A DNA stretch of 64,000 bases from Rhodobacter sp. (GCA_027484145.1 JAIXUH010000010.1:1-64000), one strand, 5' to 3'. Counted from the stretch's first letter, positions 8,222 through 16,747 are shown. Translations and numbers: made by a program. Notes: generated from the letters alone by a model not told the origin.

Positions 8222-8450
8222 TAGGCCTCCCGAATGGAAACCACCCGGAAGGCCCGCGCACAGCACAGGGCGCCAACCCTGACAATGCTCATCTTCTAGC
8301 AAGAGCAGACTAGCGCAGGCCCGAATCGCACGCAACATCGCTTCGCGGTGATCGTATCTCTTTTATCCTTTTTCTGGAGAGAGACGGACACAAACGAGCA
8401 TGGCTGCACGGTCTTCACTCGGCTGACCCGAGCATTCCGCTGATAGAACC
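8222..8450 (-). ncRNA. repB-repC intergenic region: putative counter-transcribed RNA (incalpha-like)
   Basis: repABC operons keep an antisense RNA gene between repB and repC that controls RepC synthesis. This 272-bp gap fits. On the minus strand a GC-rich hairpin (GGCCT 8224-8228 pairing with AGGCC 8250-8254, extended through the CCCG/CGGG arms) is followed by an A/T-rich stretch that reads TATCCTTTTCC, as expected for the RNA 3' end. A second stem, AGGG/CCCT, lies at 8267-8280. The antisense promoter would lie toward 8340-8400 but was not identified with confidence. Confidence 0.5.
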
Positions 8451-9611
8451 ATGGAACACATCATGTCATCGCCCGTGCCGCGGCACGTTCGGCGCACGAA
8501 TAATTATAACCAGAAAGACCCTCTTGCAGAGACGCCAAAGAGGGCTGACGACGCACGCTGGTCGCTTCTGGACTTGGTGCGCCGCAGCCGCAAACACCTT
8601 GGCTTGCGAGACCGCGACATCGCCGTTCTGCGAGGTCTCCTGTCGTTTATTCCGTCATCAGCTGCCCCTGATTCACTCGTTGTCTTTGCCTCAAACCGAG
8701 TGTTGATCGAGCGTTGCGATGGGATTGATGAACGCACGCTCAGACGCCGACTGGAGCACCTGAGAACGTGCGGTTTCATCGCACGACGGTCGAGCCCGAA
8801 CGGAAAGCGATACCAGGTGCGCGACGATACTGCAGACGTGAGGCTAACCTACGGGATCGACCTATCGCCCCTGTTCGCCATCCGCAATCATCTCACCGCT
8901 CTTGCAGAGCAATGTCTGAGAAACGAGATCCGGACTAAGGCATTGCGCGCGGTAATCCGGGACATTCTCTACCACCACGCCGCATGCATTCAGCCCGAAT
9001 TGGCGGAACACGCAAGTCGCTCCATTCGCCGTTCCCTGTCCTGCGACCAACTAGACGAAATCGTGAAGCAACTTCAGGCGGAACTACCGACGACAACTAC
9101 TCCGGACACTATTGTCACCGCTGTTTTGACCGTCAGCGACAGCCAAAATGACCGGCACATTCAGAGTTCAAAAAAAGAAAACTATGAATCTGAACGTGCA
9201 CGGAAAAAACAGAGCACAGAAAATCCGGCCGCTACACCGAGTAGCTGCGAAAACGAAGAGAGTGGCGACATAACTGTGGCCGAATGCATGGCACTAGCCA
9301 AGAATGCTGCTGCTTTTGCTATGGCGCCGGCTCAGGACTGGAATGATGTCGTACGCCTCTCTGACACACTTGCTCCAGCGATCGGACTCGAAAGACATGA
9401 CATCGATAATGCGCGCAGAACAATGGGCAGCCTTGGATCGGCACTGGCAATCCTGGGCCTTGTAGAAGCATTCGAGAAAATCCGACGGCCGAGGGCATAT
9501 CTCCATGCGCTAACCAAACGTGCCTCCGAAGAAGGATTCGATTTTGTGCGCATGTTCCGCTCCCTCACAAAGTGCCGAGCTACCAGTTCATCAGTAGGGT
9601 ACGCCGCTTGA
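8451..9611 (+). CDS. repC: RepC, replication initiator
   Basis: A 386-residue RepC-type initiator, essential for replication of repABC plasmids. It has the N-terminal signature RLGLRDRDIAVLRGLLSF-like segment (here KHLGLRDRDIAVLRGLL), DERTLRRRLEHLRTCGFIARRSSPNGKRY (winged-helix) and a C-terminal helical segment with the ALAILGLVEAFEKIRRPRAYL pattern. The family places oriV in an AT-richer part of repC itself; here the stretch at about 9100-9260 is clearly richer in A/T. The start is 8451 or the in-frame ATG at 8463. It is followed at once by the parS-like repeats, the first of which overlaps the last base of the stop codon. Confidence 0.93.
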   Translation: MEHIMSSPVPRHVRRTNNYNQKDPLAETPKRADDARWSLLDLVRRSRKHLGLRDRDIAVLRGLLSFIPSSAAPDSLVVFASNRVLIERCDGIDERTLRRRLEHLRTCGFIARRSSPNGKRYQVRDDTADVRLTYGIDLSPLFAIRNHLTALAEQCLRNEIRTKALRAVIRDILYHHAACIQPELAEHASRSIRRSLSCDQLDEIVKQLQAELPTTTTPDTIVTAVLTVSDSQNDRHIQSSKKENYESERARKKQSTENPAATPSSCENEESGDITVAECMALAKNAAAFAMAPAQDWNDVVRLSDTLAPAIGLERHDIDNARRTMGSLGSALAILGLVEAFEKIRRPRAYLHALTKRASEEGFDFVRMFRSLTKCRATSSSVGYAA

Positions 9612-9630
9612 TGTATACCCCGGTAAACAT
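9611..9630 (+). promoter_or_regulatory. parS: parS-like palindrome, copy 1
   Basis: Imperfect palindrome ATGTATACCCCGGTAAACAT. Its reverse complement contains GTTTACCGGGGTATAC, which fits the repABC parS pattern GTTNNCNGCNGNNAAC at all but two defined positions. It begins on the last base of the repC stop codon, where parS sites are often found in repABC replicons, and is repeated exactly 35 bp downstream. Confidence 0.75.
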
Positions 9631-9645
9631 AGACCTCTCTGCCTT

Positions 9646-9665
9646 ATGTATACCCCGGTAAACAT
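9646..9665 (+). promoter_or_regulatory. parS: parS-like palindrome, copy 2
   Basis: An exact second copy of the 20-bp element at 9611-9630, with the same orientation and a 35-bp period. Two identical imperfect palindromes at the end of repC strongly suggest a tandem centromere bound by RepB. Confidence 0.75.
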
Positions 9666-9723
9666 GACGCCTCCTCAGAGAGGGAAAGGGCTGTGGGTTT
9701 GAGGGGTGACGGGGAGTGAGATC

Positions 9724-9762
9724 GGGAGAGTGGCTTCCGGCGCCCGTCTTGGAGAAGATCTG
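9724..9762 (+). promoter_or_regulatory. leader element (radC-like motif?) before the ParB-like gene
   Basis: The 39 nt before the ATG begin GGGAGAGTGGCTTCCGGCGC and end in GGAGAAG(N6)ATG. The first 25 nt match the leader at 16748 with one difference. The CUUCC arm can pair with the Shine-Dalgarno GGAGAAG, so the RBS may be hidden in a hairpin. See the finding on the repeated leader. Confidence 0.65.
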
Positions 9763-11934
9763 ATGGCGAAAGTTGCCCAGAACGTCGTCCTGTCCCCCTC
9801 GCGGGACATACCCTTCAACAAGCTCGTGTTGAGCCAGTCCAATGTGCGGCGCATCAAGGCGGGGGTCTCGGTTGAGGAACTGGCCGAAGACATCGCGCGT
9901 CGCGGCCTCCTCCAGAGCTTGAACGTGCGGGCTGTTCTCGGTGCCGATGGTGTCGAGACCGGTACGTTCGAGATCCCGGCCGGTGGCCGTCGCTTCCAGG
10001 CGCTGTCGCTGCTTGTGAAGCAGAAGCGGCTAGCGAAAACCGCGCCAATCCCCTGCATCGTACGGGATGCTGCGTCGGAGATCCTGGCCGAGGACGACTC
10101 GCTCGCGGAGAACATGCAGCGAGTCGCCTTGCATCCGCTAGATCAGCTCCGTGCGTTTCAGGCTCTGCGTGAGAAAGGTCAGGGCGAGGAATCAATCGCG
10201 GCGGCCTTCTTTGTCACGCCGCAGATCGTGAAGCAGCGCCTGAAACTCGCTTCCGTGGCCCCTGCCCTGCTCGAGGTCTATGCCGAGGATGGCATGACGC
10301 TCGAGCAGCTGATGGCCTTCACGGTGAACCCGGATCATGAACGTCAGGCGCAGGTCTGGGACGCGGTGAAGAATTCCTGGAACAAGGAGCCTTACACCAT
10401 CCGGCGCATGCTGACGGAAACCTCGGTCCGCGCTTCGGATCGTCGCGCCGTCTTCGTGGGTGTCGATGCCTACGAGGCGGCGGGCGGTGTCGTGCTGCGC
10501 GATCTTTTCCAGGGCGATGAGGGCGGCTGGCTGGAGGACCCTGCCCTGCTCGACCGGCTGGTCACCGAGAAGCTTCAGGCCGAAGCCGAGGCGCTGGCCT
10601 CCGAGGGATGGAAGTGGATCGAGGTCGCGACCGACCTGCCCTATGGCTACAGCCACGGTCTGCGGCGTCTGGCCGGTGATTCCGCCCCGATGACCGACGA
10701 TGAAAGCGTGGCCCATGCGACGCTCCTCGCCGAGTATCGTGCGCTGGAAGAGGAATACTCCGGTCAGGACGAATACCCCGAGGAGATCGATGCCCGGCTC
10801 GGTCAGCTCGAGATGGCGATGGAAGCGCTCGAACAGCGGCCCTTGATCTACGACCCGGCCGAAGTTGCGCGCGCGGGCGTTTTCGTGACGCTGGATCGGG
10901 ATGGCAGCCTTGCGATCTATCGTGGCTATGTCCGGCCCGAGGACGAGCCGCGCGTGGAGACCGCGGTCCAGGATGGCGATGGCGCGGATGCCATGGGGCA
11001 GGGGGGTAACGTCGATGGTTCTGGCTGGCAGCACTCCAGGACTTGGGTCGGGGGCACCGTCATCACGACGGGCGGGCAGCCGATCGGTGCGGACCTCTCC
11101 GACGAAGAGGAAGACGGCGCTCTCAAGCCGCTGCCCGAGCGGCTTGTCATGGAACTGACGGCGCACCGGACTCTTGCCTTGCGCGAGGCCATCGGGCGCT
11201 CACCGGATGTGGCGTTGACGCTCCTCCTTCTGAAGCTCGTGACGGACACCTTCCGCACCTCCTCGTCCTCGGGCAGCTGCCTCGAAGCCTCGGTGCGTCA
11301 CGTCTACATGTCTGCGCAGGCGCCTGATCTGAAGGACAGCGTCGTGGCGAAGCTTGTCGATGAGCGTCATGCAGCCTGGGAATCTGATCTGCCCCTCGGC
11401 GACGATGTCGCGCTCTGGGACTATTTGACCGTGCTCGACCAAGGCAGCCGTCTGGCTCTGCTGGCGCATTGCCTCAGCTTCGGGATCAACGCGCTCCATG
11501 AGAAAGTGAACCCTTATGGAGCGGGCATCTCGGCCAGCGGCCTGACCCGCCGCATGGCCCATGCCGATCTGGTGGCGCGTGCCGTCGATCTCGACATGGT
11601 CGAAGCGGGTTGGGAGCCGACGGTCGACGGCTACCTCAACCGCGTGCCCAAGGCTCGGATCCTCGAGGCTGTGCGCGAGGCGAAGGGGGAGGGGACTGCG
11701 CAGCTTCTCGATCACCTGAAGAAGGCCGAGATGGCCACGGAAGCCGAGCGGCTCCTCAAGGGCAGCGGCTGGTTGCCCGAGGTCCTGCGCCGGGCCGATC
11801 TGGTCACGTTCGACGGTGAGGCGGTCGGAGAAGGGCAGCGGGAAGATGCGGGCGAGCCCAAAGACATCGATCTCCCGGCCTTCCTGACGGCTGACCTGCC
11901 CGGCAGCGCCGCGTCGATGATGGCAGCGGAGTGA
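9763..11934 (+). CDS. large plasmid ParB/Srx-domain protein
   Basis: A 723-residue protein with an N-terminal ParB/Srx domain (about 15-115: IPFNKLVLSQSNVRRIKAG, LAEDIARRGLLQSLNVR, AGGRRFQAL, SLAENMQR) and a central ParB HTH-like segment (about 145-185, FFVTPQIVKQRLKLASVAP). A long acidic C-terminal half has no recognised domain. It is not the partner of RepA (RepB fills that role); such large ParB-like proteins are a stable part of alphaproteobacterial plasmid backbones and may be nucleases or DNA-binding factors acting soon after transfer. The start at 9763 has the SD GGAGAAG. It is preceded by the repeated leader element, which links it to DUF932 and other backbone genes. Confidence 0.88.
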   Translation: MAKVAQNVVLSPSRDIPFNKLVLSQSNVRRIKAGVSVEELAEDIARRGLLQSLNVRAVLGADGVETGTFEIPAGGRRFQALSLLVKQKRLAKTAPIPCIVRDAASEILAEDDSLAENMQRVALHPLDQLRAFQALREKGQGEESIAAAFFVTPQIVKQRLKLASVAPALLEVYAEDGMTLEQLMAFTVNPDHERQAQVWDAVKNSWNKEPYTIRRMLTETSVRASDRRAVFVGVDAYEAAGGVVLRDLFQGDEGGWLEDPALLDRLVTEKLQAEAEALASEGWKWIEVATDLPYGYSHGLRRLAGDSAPMTDDESVAHATLLAEYRALEEEYSGQDEYPEEIDARLGQLEMAMEALEQRPLIYDPAEVARAGVFVTLDRDGSLAIYRGYVRPEDEPRVETAVQDGDGADAMGQGGNVDGSGWQHSRTWVGGTVITTGGQPIGADLSDEEEDGALKPLPERLVMELTAHRTLALREAIGRSPDVALTLLLLKLVTDTFRTSSSSGSCLEASVRHVYMSAQAPDLKDSVVAKLVDERHAAWESDLPLGDDVALWDYLTVLDQGSRLALLAHCLSFGINALHEKVNPYGAGISASGLTRRMAHADLVARAVDLDMVEAGWEPTVDGYLNRVPKARILEAVREAKGEGTAQLLDHLKKAEMATEAERLLKGSGWLPEVLRRADLVTFDGEAVGEGQREDAGEPKDIDLPAFLTADLPGSAASMMAAE

Positions 11935-11948
11935 TCTGAGCCATACGG

Positions 11949-11966
11949 GGGCGGTGTAACCCGCCC
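11949..11966 (+). terminator. GC hairpin after the ParB-like gene
   Basis: GGGCGG (11949-11954) and CCGCCC (11961-11966) form a stem 15 bp beyond the stop codon. No U-tract follows. The next 60 bp are AT-richer (ATACAGCAATATCAATATGATG) and may hold the promoter of the gene at 12034. Confidence 0.4.
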
Positions 11967-12033
11967 TCACTCCCACAAAATACAGCAATATCAATATGAT
12001 GAGTGCGAACACTCGCATTCGGGATGAGGAATC

Positions 12034-12507
12034 ATGTCTGCAACAACCATCATCGACGCAGCCCCCCTCGGTGCACTGATCCGCTACACCGATGGCAGTC
12101 CCAGGCCACCGGCACGGTTCACAAAGAAGCTCGCGGCTTGGGAGCGTTCGAACGGCGTCGGCCGTCTTGTGAAGAAGGAACCGCCCCGCGCCTATCCGAC
12201 CTGGACCGCCCCGGCCTCCTTCACGCTGCATGAGGGGAACTTCTCCTCGGACGGGGTGATCCTCGTCACCATCATGCGCAGCCATTCGGCCGACAGCCGT
12301 CTGATCTTCGAGGTGGCCGAGGAACCGAAGCCCGGGCAGGTCCGCGTGCTGCTGGACTTCGGTGGCAACACCGAACTGCTGCATCTGGCGGAGTCCGTCA
12401 CTGCGGCCGAGCTTTGGATCGCACGGGAAGGCTATCGCAATGCACGGCTGGAGATCGTCGGAGCCGAGGACGGCGATAGGGCAGGGGGCGCGGACCTGGC
12501 TGCCTGA
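12034..12507 (+). CDS. conserved plasmid protein of unknown function
   Basis: A 157-residue soluble protein starting MSATTIIDAAPLGALIRYTDGSPRPPARFTK (quoted only to mark the start codon region by its first and last parts: MSATTIID ... PARFTK). It contains a pattern of beta-strands (FTLHEGNF, VILVTIMRSH, RLIFEVAEE, VRVLLDFGG) and an acidic C-terminus. No catalytic motif is seen. It belongs to the run of small conserved backbone genes that follow the ParB-like protein. Strong hairpins at 12521-12552 and 12568-12584 follow its stop, so it is probably monocistronic. The function cannot be named. Confidence 0.7.
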   Translation: MSATTIIDAAPLGALIRYTDGSPRPPARFTKKLAAWERSNGVGRLVKKEPPRAYPTWTAPASFTLHEGNFSSDGVILVTIMRSHSADSRLIFEVAEEPKPGQVRVLLDFGGNTELLHLAESVTAAELWIAREGYRNARLEIVGAEDGDRAGGADLAA

Positions 12508-12520
12508 GCCCTGACAATGC

Positions 12521-12584
12521 GTGAGGGGCCTGCCGAATAGTTGGCCTCTCACCGACCAGACCCTCTTCCCGCGAAAATCGCGGG
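12521..12584 (+). terminator. two GC-rich hairpins downstream of the 157-aa gene
   Basis: Stem 1 pairs GTGAGGGGCC (12521-12530) with GGCCTCTCAC (12543-12552) with one G-U. Stem 2 pairs CCCGCGA (12568-12574) with TCGCGGG (12578-12584) around an AAA loop. Neither has a U-tract. They probably end or stabilise the upstream transcript. The remaining sequence to 12896 shows no gene, only a further stem (12856-12874). Confidence 0.4.
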
Positions 12585-12855
12585 GCACTAAAGGGTCCTT
12601 CCCTCAAGACGGAGGCCATCAACCAAGAGCCTGCCCGGGAGGCTGGCGGCGTTCCAAGCATCAGCGGGACAATCGGCTCCTGACGTTTGGACACCATCCC
12701 CCGCTCGCCATTCCCTTCCTTGCCCCGAATCCTGTCTTCGAGATCAACCCTCAAGGGGTCGGACTACGGGCGAGCCCGTGCCGCCGGGTGGATTCGGACG
12801 AGCCGAACGCACCCGGTGATGTCAGCCAGTCTTCGGGCCTGCGGGGTCCTGTCGC

Positions 12856-12874
12856 GCGGGGGATGGTCCCCCGC
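12856..12874 (+). repeat. GCGGGGG/CCCCCGC hairpin before the 54-aa gene
   Basis: A perfect 7-bp GC stem (12856-12862 and 12868-12874) with a 5-nt loop, placed 22 nt before the ATG of the 54-aa membrane protein and just before its AGGAG Shine-Dalgarno. It is a candidate translation-control or terminator hairpin. Confidence 0.4.
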
Positions 12875-12896
12875 CTCCCAGACAGGAGCCAAACAG

Positions 12897-13061
12897 ATGT
12901 CCCGCAAAGATGCTCACGCCTTCGCAGCCTCCCTCGCCGCCACGCTCATGGTCACGATCGTCGTCTTCCAAGCATGGGATGGAACCTTCGGCGCCGTCCC
13001 CGCCGATGAAATCGACGGAGACGAGGTTCAAGTGATCGCTGAGGTCGACCCGTGGGCATGA
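12897..13061 (+). CDS. 54-aa small membrane protein
   Basis: A 54-residue protein with a good ACAGGAG Shine-Dalgarno 8 bp upstream of ATG 12897. The N-terminal part MSRKDAHAFAASLAATLMV leads into one hydrophobic helix (about residues 8-25) and an acidic tail rich in Asp/Glu (EIDGDEVQV...EVDPWA). It could be an inner-membrane anchored or exported peptide. It is not recognised as a known family. The ORF is open further upstream, but the RBS fixes the start here. Confidence 0.55.
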   Translation: MSRKDAHAFAASLAATLMVTIVVFQAWDGTFGAVPADEIDGDEVQVIAEVDPWA

Positions 13062-13257
13062 TGCCCACGGCCTCAACGAGGGCTCGGCGTCGGGGCAAGG
13101 GCCCCGATCCGGGCCTTTCGCCTGTCTGCCATCCCGGGCCGACCGGCAGAATGAGCCGACGACAGTCGGCAAGCCAGATGAGCGATCACCGCTGCCCCTG
13201 GGGAGTTGCGATCACCCAACTGTCGCCTGCGAATTGGCCGTTCCCACTTCGCTGTCC

Positions 13258-13575
13258 TTAGACCGCGAGCTCGCGCGGGTCTTTGCCCGCATTGATGTGA
13301 TCCGCGAACCACTGCGGTTTCCGGCCGCGGCCAGACCAGGTGAGAGCCGCATTGTCAGGGTGACGATACTTCGCCACGGCTGGCGCACGGGTGGCTTTCA
13401 CCTCGGCACCGATCAGTTCGGCGAGGGAGTAGCCCATCTCTTTGGCGATCGCATCTAGCTTGGCGCGGGCTTCCGCTTTTTGCCGGTCTTCATAGGTGGA
13501 AATCGCCTTGGCGAGGTCCTTCTGCAATTGCCGCAGTTCCTTGAGCGACAGTGTCTCGAGGTTGAAATCAGCCAT
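13258..13575 (-). CDS. H-NS family nucleoid-associated protein
   Basis: A 105-residue H-NS/HvrA-like protein. An N-terminal coiled-coil oligomerisation region (about 3-50, ETLSLKELRQLQKDLAKAIS) is followed by the C-terminal DNA-binding motif (about 70-100) with KYRHPDNAALTWSGRGRKPQW, which contains the conserved W-x-GRGRxP hook that enters AT-rich minor grooves. Plasmid H-NS proteins silence AT-rich genes and reduce the fitness cost of the plasmid. The start at 13575 (MADFNLETLS) has a GAGGG RBS; the 9-residue upstream extension is not homologous. The gene stands alone, opposite to its neighbours. Confidence 0.92.
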   Translation of the reverse strand: MADFNLETLSLKELRQLQKDLAKAISTYEDRQKAEARAKLDAIAKEMGYSLAELIGAEVKATRAPAVAKYRHPDNAALTWSGRGRKPQWFADHINAGKDPRELAV

Positions 13576-13998
13576 GGGGCCCTCGTGTCCTGAATGATGC
13601 ATCCGGGATAGCCGTCAGGTCGAAACATCGCAACTCCCACGGATGTCACCGCGATAGGGCAGGGGGATGAGGTCGGTTTGAGCCGCCGGGTCGGTGGTTT
13701 CGCAAATGCCTCAACCAAGTTGCCTTTGCCAAGGAAAGCCGAGTTCTGCGAGAGCCCCAGGTCGCCCCTATCCCCGGTGCCATCCCTTCGACTGACAATC
13801 CCCTAAGCCTGTTCGGCCTCTAGCGCGCAACCCCGCGTCAGTCCGGGCCGTGTTGCCCCTTTGGGGCTGCCCGCTCCACCCCGGCCCTCTGGGGGTTTCC
13901 GGTCGCCGTTCCGTCTCCCGTGCACGCCTCAGCCGACAGGCTTTTTCCGGGTCTTGTCGAAGGGACGGTCCCAGGGACAGGAAACACAGGAGCTTACC
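13576..13998. other. 423-bp intergenic region between the H-NS-like gene and ssb
   Basis: Contains the promoters of the two divergent genes. A short GCCCC-TTT-GGGGC hairpin (13855-13867) and C-rich sequence lie in what is probably the ssb leader. No ORF with a credible RBS was seen. Confidence 0.5.
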
Positions 13999-14403
13999 AT
14001 GCAGAACATCGTCATCCTCGCTGGCAACATTGGTCAGAAGCCCGAAGTGCGCTCGACCCAAAGCGGCACCAAGATCACCAACTTCACCCTGGCCACCTCG
14101 CGGCCGCGCCTCTCGGAAGGTCGCGTGATGCGCGACGAGAACGGCTACCGGGTCATGGACACCGAATGGCACCGCATTACCTGCTTCAATGGTCTCGGCA
14201 AGACCGTCGCAGAGCACTGCGAGAAGGGCATGAAGGTCCTCGTCCACGGGCGCATCCACTACACCAAGTGGACCGACGCAACCGGCACCGACCGCTACGG
14301 CTGCGAGATCATCGCCGAGAAGGTCGACTTCCTGAGCCGCCCGAAATCGGCCGAGAACGAAAACCCCGAGCTTGTCGACCGCGACGACGAGATCCCGTTC
14401 TGA
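13999..14403 (+). CDS. ssb: plasmid single-stranded DNA-binding protein
   Basis: A 134-residue Ssb. An OB fold covers about residues 1-110 (QNIVILAGNIGQKPEVR, KITNFTLATSRPR, EWHRITCFNGLGKTVAEHCEKG, VLVHGRIHYTKWTD, YGCEIIAEKV), and it ends in the acidic DDEIPF tip that recruits partner proteins. It lacks the long Gly/Pro linker of chromosomal SSBs and is shorter, as plasmid Ssb proteins are. It would coat single-stranded DNA during replication and conjugative entry. The start is at 13999 with an ACAGGAG RBS. Confidence 0.95.
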   Translation: MQNIVILAGNIGQKPEVRSTQSGTKITNFTLATSRPRLSEGRVMRDENGYRVMDTEWHRITCFNGLGKTVAEHCEKGMKVLVHGRIHYTKWTDATGTDRYGCEIIAEKVDFLSRPKSAENENPELVDRDDEIPF

Positions 14404-14676
14404 AAAGAACGGGGTCTCCCCCTCGGGCCCGGCGGAGCAAACCGCCGGGTTCCTTGGTTCTCGGCCCGTTGATGCTGTTCACCCTGTGGTGCGCAAGTGA
14501 CCGCTTTGGTTGAAATCCGCAACGACAGCCGGGCAGAACGACACTTGTTCCTATGAATAGCTTTCTACTTGCTGATGACGCCAAAGGTATATCTTTTCGC
14601 GCCAAAGATCGCGTATGAGATGGCGATTGCGTCCAGAATGGAATTACAGGTGGCTAGCAAGGTGGGTGACCCAAAG

Positions 14677-15672
14677 ATGCAATCACGCGGCTACAAAATC
14701 ACTCCTTTCTTGACACATGCCTGCAAGACGTTTGGTTTCAGACCTGCCCGCGTGCTTGCCCGCGCGGGCCTTTCGGTCGACTATCTTGCGCATGAGGGGC
14801 GCGGTCTGGACGCCGCCGCATGGTTTGCGGTTCTAGAGGCGCTGGTCACCGAGGCGGGCAGTCCGGATCGCGCGATGGAACTTGGGCGCGTGCTGGCCAC
14901 GGGGCCGCTACACCCCGCCTTGATTGCATTCTCGGCAAGCCCTGACATCCGGACGGGACTGAACAGGGTGGCCCTTTTCAAACCGCTGATCGCACCTGTG
15001 GCCCTTGTGATTGAAGAACAGGGTGGGGTGCTTTCGATCACGCTTACCTCTGCAGACGTGACCGCCGGCCTGCTCCCTTCGACGGCCATCATGGAAGTGT
15101 CGTATTTTCTCGAACTCTTGCGCACATTCGCATCCGAACAGATCACACCGCAATTTGTGACCCTGCCCGCGCAGGTGCAGATCACCGACGCCTTCCGCCG
15201 ATTCGCAGGGTGCGAGATCCTCTTTGGGGACCAGGCTGGCATCGCGCTTCGTGTGGCAGATGCGTCGCTGCCGATCATCTCGGCCGATACCGCTGTTTAC
15301 CGCGCCATCGAGCAAGAGCTCATAGTCCGATTGACATCGCTATCGGGCGCAATCGGTATGGCAGACCGCGTCCGGCGTGAGATCCGCGATATGCTGCCGT
15401 CAGGCCGGGTTTCGGCCGAAGCGGTGGCCGGCCGTTTGCGGGTCAGCACGCGCAGTCTGCAGCGCAAGCTGAAGGACGAAGGGGTATCGTTCCAGACGAT
15501 CCTTGATGAGACCCGAGCTGCCTTGGCGTTGATCTATCTGCGCGACCGCAAGCTCAGCACGGAAGAGACCAGTTTCCTGTTGGCCTATCGCGATCCGAAC
15601 TCCTTCTATCGCGCCTTTAGCGACTGGACTGGCATGACCCCCGCCGAAGCGCGCGCGGCATCTTCTGCGTGA
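14677..15672 (+). CDS. AraC-family transcriptional regulator
   Basis: About 331 residues. The N-terminal arabinose-binding-domain-type region (about 1-190, as in OruR/ArgR-like AraC proteins) is followed by a C-terminal AraC DNA-binding domain (about 235-330) with two HTHs: AEAVAGRLRVSTRSLQRKLKDEG and the second ending SFLLAYRDPNSFYRAFSDWTGMTPAEARA. The start is uncertain: the frame is open from 14569, but homology appears to start near MQSRGYKITPF (14677). It lies upstream of and codirectional with an SDR oxidoreductase that it may control. Both look like cargo inserted into the plasmid backbone between ssb and DUF932. Confidence 0.88.
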   Translation: MQSRGYKITPFLTHACKTFGFRPARVLARAGLSVDYLAHEGRGLDAAAWFAVLEALVTEAGSPDRAMELGRVLATGPLHPALIAFSASPDIRTGLNRVALFKPLIAPVALVIEEQGGVLSITLTSADVTAGLLPSTAIMEVSYFLELLRTFASEQITPQFVTLPAQVQITDAFRRFAGCEILFGDQAGIALRVADASLPIISADTAVYRAIEQELIVRLTSLSGAIGMADRVRREIRDMLPSGRVSAEAVAGRLRVSTRSLQRKLKDEGVSFQTILDETRAALALIYLRDRKLSTEETSFLLAYRDPNSFYRAFSDWTGMTPAEARAASSA

Positions 15673-15771
15673 TTGGCGCGATCCGTTGGTCTGTTGGCGT
15701 GATCTGCGATTGAAGCTAGGTGGGACAACGGCCACCTCTGAAACACCACTGACAGTTTCAAAGGCAGGACC

Positions 15772-16599
15772 ATGACACAGACGATCTTCATCACCGGCGC
15801 GTCCAGCGGCATCGGCAAGGCGACGGCCCAATACTTCCATGACAAGGGGTGGAACGTGGTGGCCACGCTGCGCGACCCGGCGCAAGCGGGCGATCTTGCA
15901 GCTCTGCCACGGGTGTTGGTTACGCGTCTGGATGTGACGAATGGGGCCTCCATCGCGGCGGCGGTCGATGCGGCCCAGGCCCGGTTCGGCGGCATCGACG
16001 TGCTGCTGAACAACGCAGGCTACGGTGCCTATGGCCCGCTGGAAGCCTTTGACATGGAGGGTATTCGCCGTCAGTTCGACACCAACGTGATCGGGCTGCT
16101 GGAGGTGACCAAGGCCGTGCTGCCCGGGATGCGCGCACAGGGCAAAGGTGTGATCGTGAACATTTCCTCGATCGGGGGGCGCATGACCTTTCCGCTTGGC
16201 AGTCTGTATCATGGCACGAAGTTCGCGGTGGAGGGCCTGTCAGAGGCGCTGCACTATGAATTGGAGCCCTTGGGCATCCGGGTCAAGATCGTGGAACCCG
16301 GCATGATTGCCACCGACTTCAGCGGGCGTTCCTTCGATTTCCGCCAGACGCCGGAGTTGACCGCCTATCAGCCCGTGGTGGACAAACTCTTTGCCGTTCT
16401 CGGTAGCCCCGAGATGGCCGCAACCGCTTCGCCGCCATCAGTTGTCAGCGAAGCAATCTGGGCAGCCGCCACGGATGCCACACCCCGCCTGCGCTACACC
16501 GCCGGGGCAGATGCCGCCGCCTACATGGCCGCGCGGTCCGAGCAGGATGACGCGACCTTCATCGGCGGCGTCAAGGCGCAGTTCGGCTTGGGCAGGTGA
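15772..16599 (+). CDS. SDR-family NAD(P)-dependent oxidoreductase
   Basis: A 275-residue classical short-chain dehydrogenase. It has the Rossmann motif TGASSGIGK at residues 7-15, NNAGYG at about 79, the catalytic Ser in NISSIGG, and YHGTK for the YxxxK pair near residue 148. The C-terminal substrate region has no feature that names the substrate. It is preceded 100 bp upstream by the AraC-type regulator. The substrate is unknown; most relatives reduce or oxidise small alcohols or ketones in the cytosol. Confidence 0.93.
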   Translation: MTQTIFITGASSGIGKATAQYFHDKGWNVVATLRDPAQAGDLAALPRVLVTRLDVTNGASIAAAVDAAQARFGGIDVLLNNAGYGAYGPLEAFDMEGIRRQFDTNVIGLLEVTKAVLPGMRAQGKGVIVNISSIGGRMTFPLGSLYHGTKFAVEGLSEALHYELEPLGIRVKIVEPGMIATDFSGRSFDFRQTPELTAYQPVVDKLFAVLGSPEMAATASPPSVVSEAIWAAATDATPRLRYTAGADAAAYMAARSEQDDATFIGGVKAQFGLGR

Positions 16600-16677
16600 C
16601 TCTACAAACAGCCCTCGCTTCAGTGCTGGGACTGAAGGTTTCGAGAAATGCGGCCATTCAAGCGCGTCTTGGCGGAT

Positions 16678-16692
16678 GGCTGCTTTCCGCCC
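16678..16692 (+). repeat. 15-bp dispersed repeat, copy A
   Basis: GGCTGCTTTCCGCCC, identical to 52463-52477. It lies between the SDR cargo gene and the DUF932 leader; the other copy lies between the dead recombinase and the virB operon end. It may mark the edge of inserted DNA. Confidence 0.5.
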
Positions 16693-16747
16693 CTTACGTT
16701 GCCGAGAGTGAGAGCCGTGCCGGTTTGCCGTTGACGGGTTGAGGGTT

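Noticed and set aside
12687-12896. Upstream part of the 54-aa gene frame
   Set aside because: No RBS, and the GC-rich hairpin and AGGAG RBS mark the start at 12897.
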